From positions 1 through 12,271 of the forward strand of contig CAMLRV010000044.1 in NCBI GenBank assembly GCA_946482495.1: DNA of 12,271 nucleotides, in the 5' to 3' direction. Below, piece by piece: positions 7,711 through 12,271 of the stretch. This DNA is from an uncultured Flavobacteriia bacterium. Lineage in GTDB: Bacteria; Bacteroidota; Bacteroidia; Flavobacteriales; Flavobacteriaceae. The translations under genes and the position numbers were made by a program. How positions within the stretch are numbered: the first letter of the stretch is position 1; each line of letters starts with the position of its first letter. The notes under the pieces were generated by a model. The model was not told the origin of the DNA. It saw nothing but the letters and a program-made list of their open reading frames with translations, and searched no databases.

Positions 7711-9648
7711 TTATTTAATTCCGTGCATCATTTTTTTCAAAATTGGAGATATCACTGCTAATAAAGCTCCTGCAATACCACATAATACAACGAAAACCAT
7801 GAAAAATTCGTAAAGATTATGAATTGTAAATCCTGCAAAAGTTTTATACTCACATTTTACTAATTTTTGACTTTCAATTTTATTTAAATTTTCCTCTGAA
7901 GGATACTTTAATTTCGTTAAATCGATTTTAAATTCTGATTTAGCATCTTTGTTTGTAGCTTTTAATGCTTTAACTTCTTTTTCATGAGCTTTTCTTTGCC
8001 CATCAATAATTTTAGTATTTTCAGAGAATAATTTTTCCATCTCTTTTTTGAAGGCTTTGTCTTCTCCAAAGTTAGAATCTCCTAAATTTGATTGTGCTAA
8101 TAAGAACCATTCTTTAGAAGTTGGTTGGTACGTTTTATCTAGAACTTTTTCTAAATTGATATTTTGTTCGTTTGCTGAAATGTACTTATCACCTGTTGCT
8201 GGCATAATCGCTCCTAACGAACCGGCTAAGGCATAACCCGCAGCATTCGCAATAAAGAATACACCATATAATAAAGATGAGAATCTTTTTGGAGCTAATT
8301 TACCTACTAAAGATAATCCGATTGGAGATAAACATAATTCCCCAGCAGTTTGAATTAAGTATAATAAGATTAACCATTTAACGGCTAATAAACCTGAATT
8401 TCCTAAATCCTTAACATTATGTGCAATAATGAAGTAACTAATAGCAATTAAAAATAATCCCATTGCTTGTTTAAATGGCGAAACTGGTTCTTTGCTTGCT
8501 GCTCTTAATTTATCCCATAAGATACTAAAAGGAACTGCCATTACCACTACGAATAATCCATTGAAAATTTGAACCATCGAAGCAGGCATATCCCAACCAA
8601 AAATATGTCTGTCGGTTTGGTTAGAAGCAATAAATGTTAAAGATGAACCAGCTTGTTCAAAAGCTGCCCAGAAGAAAATAATAAAGAAAGAAACAATGTA
8701 AATTACAAAAATACGATCTCTTTCAATTTTTGTAATAGAACTATCTGATACAATTAATACCGCTAACGATACACCTGCAGCGTAAATGAATGGATAAATA
8801 ATTCCTTTCACTAAAGTACTCATTTCAGTATTTGAGAAACCAAATTCACCGACTAATAAATATCTAAAAACAAAAAATAGTCCAATGAATACAACTAAGG
8901 CAATTAATTTTGAAGATAATGTAAAAATAGCGTTTTGTGATTCTCCTTCTTCAAAATCATCAGCAACATTGTGTTTTGGTAAACCACCAATTGGTCTTCC
9001 TTCAGGAGTAACTACATATTTATTTTTCAAGAAGTAAAACACTAAAGTACCAATAAACATGGCAATCGCTGCAGCTAAGAATCCCCATTTAAATGCAAAT
9101 GGATCTTGAACGTTATTTACTTTAACGTCTCCAACAATTGGACAAATGAATTGTCCTAAAAAAGCACCTAAATTGATACCCATGTAGAAAATTGTAAACG
9201 CAGTATCTAATTTTGATTTTTCTTCTTTCGGATATAAACTACCCACCATTGAAGAAATATTAGGTTTAAAGAATCCGTTTCCGAAAATTAGAACGAAAAG
9301 TCCACACCACATTAAAGTTTTGGCAAGATCAAGATTACCGTCAAAAATTGAAGCACTGAAAAACAAAAATAATTGTCCAATACCCATTAAAAAACCTCCC
9401 ATTAAAATACAGTTTCTATTTCCTAAGTATTTGTCAGAAATATAACCTCCTAACATTGGAGTTAAATAGCAAAGTGCTAAAAATCCACCATAAAAAATAG
9501 AAGAATCAGATTCTAAATATTTTAATGACGTAATCATGAATAATGTAAGTAACGCTCTCATTCCGTAGAAGTTGAAACGTTCCCACATTTCGGTTCCAAA
9601 TAATACCCAAAGTCCTTTTGGATGTCCTTGCTTAACTGTTTCGCTCAT
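7711..9648 (-). CDS. POT/PTR2 family proton-coupled peptide transporter with C-terminal periplasmic insert (first of three)
   Basis: Inner-membrane di-/tripeptide:proton symporter family member, 645 residues, well above the usual 450-550. Landmarks: EMWERFNFY (20-28, Phe for the first Tyr of ExxERFxYY), SDKYLGNRN (71-79), Lys128 in GFFKPNIS, FYMGINLGA (154-162), Glu331-Gln332 in FWAAFEQAG (TM7) and Glu437 in GELCLSPIG (TM10). The extra length is mainly a Lys/Glu-rich segment of about 120 residues (roughly 487-608) between TM11 and TM12, on the periplasmic side. Its middle (about 528-570) looks helical or coiled-coil. The core is intact, so transport is likely. It starts 31 nt after the peptidase gene, with no promoter box or hairpin in the gap, so the two are probably cotranscribed. 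That pairs peptide release with uptake. A terminator follows it. Confidence 0.93.
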   Translation of the reverse strand: MSETVKQGHPKGLWVLFGTEMWERFNFYGMRALLTLFMITSLKYLESDSSIFYGGFLALCYLTPMLGGYISDKYLGNRNCILMGGFLMGIGQLFLFFSASIFDGNLDLAKTLMWCGLFVLIFGNGFFKPNISSMVGSLYPKEEKSKLDTAFTIFYMGINLGAFLGQFICPIVGDVKVNNVQDPFAFKWGFLAAAIAMFIGTLVFYFLKNKYVVTPEGRPIGGLPKHNVADDFEEGESQNAIFTLSSKLIALVVFIGLFFVFRYLLVGEFGFSNTEMSTLVKGIIYPFIYAAGVSLAVLIVSDSSITKIERDRIFVIYIVSFFIIFFWAAFEQAGSSLTFIASNQTDRHIFGWDMPASMVQIFNGLFVVVMAVPFSILWDKLRAASKEPVSPFKQAMGLFLIAISYFIIAHNVKDLGNSGLLAVKWLILLYLIQTAGELCLSPIGLSLVGKLAPKRFSSLLYGVFFIANAAGYALAGSLGAIMPATGDKYISANEQNINLEKVLDKTYQPTSKEWFLLAQSNLGDSNFGEDKAFKKEMEKLFSENTKIIDGQRKAHEKEVKALKATNKDAKSEFKIDLTKLKYPSEENLNKIESQKLVKCEYKTFAGFTIHNLYEFFMVFVVLCGIAGALLAVISPILKKMMHGIK

Positions 9649-9679
9649 ATTGATTTGTTTAATAGTAATTAGGTTAGTT

Positions 9680-11851
9680 TTATAGTTTTTCTAAGATAAA
9701 ATTAGTCATTTTAGTATACAATTGTAAACGTGTTTTTCCACCAAAAATTCCGTGATTTTTGTCAGGATAAATTGCCCAATCAAATTGTTTGTTAGCTTGT
9801 ACTAAAGCTTCAACCATTTTCATAGTATTTTGTACATGCACGTTGTCATCAGCAGTTCCGTGAATTAATAAAAAGTTTCCTTTTAATTTGCTAACATGTG
9901 TAATTGGTGAATTATTATCGTAACCACTAGCATTTTCTTGCGGTGTTTGCATATATCTTTCCGTGTAAATACTGTCATAATATCTCCAAGAAGTTACTGG
10001 AGCAACTGCGATTGCCGTTTTGAAAGTATCTGCACCTTGGAAAATACAGTTTGAAGCCATAAAACCACCAAAAGACCATCCGAAAATTCCAATTCTAGAT
10101 TTGTCTACATAAGGGTAGTTTCCAAAAACTTTTGCAGCATCAATTTGATCTTCTACTTCGTATTTACCTAATTCTTTTTGAGTACATTTTTTAAATTCTG
10201 CACCTTTAAAACCAGTTCCTCTTCCATCAACACAAGCTACAATATATCCTTTTTGTGCTAACATTAAAAACCAATAATCGTCTGTTCCGTTCCAAGCGTT
10301 ATCTACTTGTTGTGAACCTGGACCAGAATATTGGAACATAAATACTGGATATTTCTTTTTCGCATCAAAATCTTTTGGTTTGATCATCCAAGTATTTAAA
10401 ACATGTCCTTTTTCAGTAGTAATTGTGAAAAATTCTTTTGGAGAAACATTATATTTTGCTAATTTTTCTTCAACAGCTTCATTAGATTGAATTTTCTTTA
10501 ATTCTTTAGTAGTTTTAGAATCGTTTAAAGAATAATATGGTGCTGATGTGGCACTAGAATATGTATTAATAAAGTATTGGAAGTTCGGACTGAAAGTTGC
10601 GTTATTTGTTCCTGTTTTTAATGATAATCTTTTCTTTGTTTTTCCGTCAATTGAGATAGAGTATACATCTCTGTTGATAGAACCATTTTCAACTGATTGG
10701 TAATAGATTGTTCTATTTTTTTCGTCAAAACCATAATAAGCCGTTACTTCCCATTTACCTTTAGTAACTTGGTTTTTTAATTTACCAGTTTTGTCGTAAT
10801 AGTAAATATGATTGAATCCGTCTTTTTCTGAAGTCCAAATAAAACTATTGTCTTTTAAGAAAGTTAAGTTGTCAGTCACATCTACATAAGCTTTATCTTT
10901 TTCGTTTAAAGCAATTCTTTTTGCAGCAGAATTTCCATCGATAAAAAGTAAATCTAAATTATCTTGATGACGGTTTAAAACCTGAGCACTTAGGGTGTTG
11001 GCGTCATTAGTCCATTTTAATCTAGCAATGTAAAAATCTTTATAATTGCTTAAGTCTACATTTTTAGTTTTTGATGTAGTTACATCATAAATGTGTAAAG
11101 AAACATCAGCATTTTTTTCGCCCGCTTTTGGATATTTGAATACCGATTGCGTTGGGTATAAACCTTGGTTGTATAAATCCATTGAAAATTCAGGAACATT
11201 GCTTTCGTCAAAACGAATGTAAGCAATTTTTGTTCCGTCTGCATTCCAATCGAAAGCACGAACAAAAGCGAATTCTTCTTCGTAAACCCAGTCTGTAATA
11301 CCATTAATTACTGCGTTTTTCTTTCCGTCAGTTGTAATTTGCGTTTCTTTATTTGAAAGGAAATCGTATACAAATAAATTATTTTCAAAAGCATAAGCGA
11401 CTTTAGTTCCATTCGGAGAAAAAGTTGGTTCTTGGATAGCTTTTTCAGTAAATTTTGTTAATTTTTTTGAAGCGATATCATATACGAAATAATTCGCGGT
11501 GAAAGAATGTCTGAAAATTTGATTAGAATTGGTTGCAATTAAAATCTTTTTCTCTGCTTGATCGAAAGTGTAACTATCGATTGATTCTAATTCTTTGTGA
11601 TTTTTTGTGTCAATTAAAGTTGAAACTTTGTTTAAAGTGGCATAATCGAACAAATCAATTTGCATGGTTTTAGAACCTCTATCGAAATTTAAAACGGTAT
11701 ATTGATTGGTGTTTTTCATGGCGTTTAATTCGTCCATGCCTTTTGTTCTAAATGCTCCGCCCCAAATTTCTTCTAAAGTAAGTTTTTGTTGAGCAACAAC
11801 TGATACAGAAGTTGTTAATAAAAGCAATAATAGTTGGATTGATTTTTTCAT
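9680..11851 (-). CDS. secreted dipeptidyl-peptidase IV-type S9 serine protease
   Basis: Prolyl oligopeptidase-family exopeptidase (S9B) that removes N-terminal dipeptides, typically Xaa-Pro or Xaa-Ala, from peptides in the periplasm or outside. Residues 1-20 are a signal peptide (MKKS, Leu-rich core, cleavage near VVA-QQ). The DPPIV beta-propeller covers about 80-450 and contains DWVYEEEF (187-194), whose Glu pair binds the substrate N-terminus in known DPP IV. The alpha/beta-hydrolase domain covers about 490-723, with Tyr508 (oxyanion) in QYSGPGSQ, nucleophile Ser593 in GWSFGG, Asp668 in HGTADDNVH and His700 in DKNHGI, so the triad is complete. The 723-residue length fits bacterial DPP IV. 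Prolyl tripeptidyl peptidase is a close relative and cannot be excluded. It is the first gene of the leftward cluster, followed at 31 nt by a peptide transporter. Confidence 0.93.
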   Translation of the reverse strand: MKKSIQLLLLLLTTSVSVVAQQKLTLEEIWGGAFRTKGMDELNAMKNTNQYTVLNFDRGSKTMQIDLFDYATLNKVSTLIDTKNHKELESIDSYTFDQAEKKILIATNSNQIFRHSFTANYFVYDIASKKLTKFTEKAIQEPTFSPNGTKVAYAFENNLFVYDFLSNKETQITTDGKKNAVINGITDWVYEEEFAFVRAFDWNADGTKIAYIRFDESNVPEFSMDLYNQGLYPTQSVFKYPKAGEKNADVSLHIYDVTTSKTKNVDLSNYKDFYIARLKWTNDANTLSAQVLNRHQDNLDLLFIDGNSAAKRIALNEKDKAYVDVTDNLTFLKDNSFIWTSEKDGFNHIYYYDKTGKLKNQVTKGKWEVTAYYGFDEKNRTIYYQSVENGSINRDVYSISIDGKTKKRLSLKTGTNNATFSPNFQYFINTYSSATSAPYYSLNDSKTTKELKKIQSNEAVEEKLAKYNVSPKEFFTITTEKGHVLNTWMIKPKDFDAKKKYPVFMFQYSGPGSQQVDNAWNGTDDYWFLMLAQKGYIVACVDGRGTGFKGAEFKKCTQKELGKYEVEDQIDAAKVFGNYPYVDKSRIGIFGWSFGGFMASNCIFQGADTFKTAIAVAPVTSWRYYDSIYTERYMQTPQENASGYDNNSPITHVSKLKGNFLLIHGTADDNVHVQNTMKMVEALVQANKQFDWAIYPDKNHGIFGGKTRLQLYTKMTNFILEKL

Positions 11852-11873
11852 ATAAAATTTTTGTAAAAACCCC

Positions 11874-11905
11874 CAATTTTAGTGAAAATTTACGACATAG
11901 CCATA
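11874..11905 (-). promoter_or_regulatory. candidate promoter of the peptidase-transporter unit
   Basis: On the - strand TAAAATTG (11874-11881) differs from TAnnTTTG by one base. A TATG (11902-11905), one base off the -33 TTTG, lies 20 nt upstream, which is the right spacing. Transcription would start near 11868, about 17 nt before the ATG at 11851. It sits in a 123-bp divergent intergenic region. Confidence 0.38.
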
Positions 11906-11934
11906 AAAAAAATGGACATTTTGAATTTTAACAT

Positions 11935-11942
11935 TTTTTTTG
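11935..11942 (+). promoter_or_regulatory. weak candidate -7 box for the propeller gene
   Basis: TTTTTTTG followed by TAAATTTATC differs by one base from TAnnTTTG and would start transcription near 11949, about 25 nt before the ATG at 11975. No -33 box at suitable spacing is convincing (the TTTTG at 11919-11923 is too close). A run of T makes chance matches easy. Confidence 0.22.
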
Positions 11943-11974
11943 TAAATTTATCAGTTCAACTTTAACAATTCTTA

Positions 11975-12271
11975 ATGCCCCCATTTTTTAAACATATCTC
12001 TTTTTTGATTTTTATCTTGATTGGGCAATTGTCAATTGCGCAACAATTTAAATTTGATGTTATCAATCATGAAAAAGGGTTGTATTCTTCTAGAATTAAT
12101 AAACTGTATAAAGATAGTAGAGGTTTACTTTGGATTTGTGGTGATGGAGCAGGTTTGTTTAGTTATAATGGTTATGAATTTAAAAATTATAACAAAGTAA
12201 ATAAAAACTAAAATCTGTTTGTTATTGATATTATAGAAAATGAAAAGAAGCAACTGGTTTTATCTTCAAAA
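11975..12271 (+). pseudogene. two-component-regulator propeller protein, N-terminal part, interrupted by in-frame stop (partial at window edge)
   Basis: Start of a secreted protein with a signal peptide (about 1-22, hydrophobic core then SIAQQ). A ligand_beta-propeller repeat (Reg_prop) follows, with NKLYKDSRGLLWICGDGAGLF at about 42-62; the pattern D-x-x-G-x-L-W-I-x-x-x-x-G-L-F is typical. In Bacteroidota such propellers form the sensor part of hybrid two-component systems, or stand before a LuxR/LytTR output. Codon 79 is TAA (12209-12211). The same frame continues open to the window edge, and NLFVIDIIENEKKQLVLSS reads like the next propeller blade (N-x-x-x-x-I-x-E-x-x-x-x-x-L-x-x-x-S). So a nonsense change (or sequencing error) in a longer gene is more likely than a true 78-residue protein. 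What follows beyond the window is unknown. Confidence 0.62.

Noticed and set aside
11080..11304. 74-codon - strand frame inside the peptidase gene
   Set aside because: Same-strand alternative frame of the conserved propeller domain; no independent evidence.
11919..11942. TTTTG (11919-11923) paired with TTTTTTTG (11935-11942) as a full -33/-7 promoter
   Set aside because: The 11-nt spacing is far shorter than the 17-23 nt expected for Bacteroidota promoters, so only the -7 half is kept as a weak candidate.
1..12271. Search for mobile elements, CRISPR arrays, tRNA/rRNA genes or defence systems
   Set aside because: No transposase, integrase, regular direct repeats, cloverleaf or defence-type gene was seen. 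The window reads as core chromosomal housekeeping and peptide-uptake genes.

Overview
The window looks like ordinary core chromosome of a member of the Bacteroidota, most likely Flavobacteriaceae (a Flavobacterium-like organism). This rests on the strongly AT-rich sequence, start codons in A/T-rich context without Shine-Dalgarno sequences, promoter-like TAnnTTTG boxes, secreted proteins whose signal peptides end in A-Q, and the gene types themselves. The genus is inferred from gene content, not from a search.

Left part, + strand (1-3946): a possible tail of an unidentified upstream gene, then lpxB (lipid A disaccharide synthase), a NlpC/P60 lipoprotein that probably starts at TTG, and comEC (DNA-uptake channel) 7 nt behind it. 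A promoter-like box overlaps the lpxB stop codon, so the lipoprotein and comEC may form their own transcription unit. The block ends in a perfect 13-bp hairpin inside the last codons of comEC. It can serve as a terminator for both converging units.

Right part, - strand (3951-11851), read right to left: a secreted dipeptidyl-peptidase IV-type serine protease, three consecutive proton-dependent oligopeptide transporters (POT/PTR2 family; 645, 552 and 505 residues) and a small exported thioredoxin-like protein. The inferred logic is peptide scavenging: the exported S9 peptidase releases di- or tripeptides outside the inner membrane and the POT carriers import them. A strong terminator hairpin lies between the first and second transporter. 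The second and third overlap by 14 bp, and the thioredoxin gene has its own promoter-like box. The transporters are divergent. One has Lys where the other two have the TM7 Glu, plus a long periplasmic insert; another has a roughly 120-residue periplasmic insert before its last helix.

Right edge, + strand (11975-12271): the start of a secreted two-component-regulator-propeller protein, divergent from the peptidase gene. It carries an in-frame TAA after 78 codons, although propeller-like sequence continues in the same frame beyond it. I see no RNA genes, insertion sequences, CRISPR arrays or defence-like genes. The strongest points for a second look are the interrupted propeller gene and the specialised transporter triplet.
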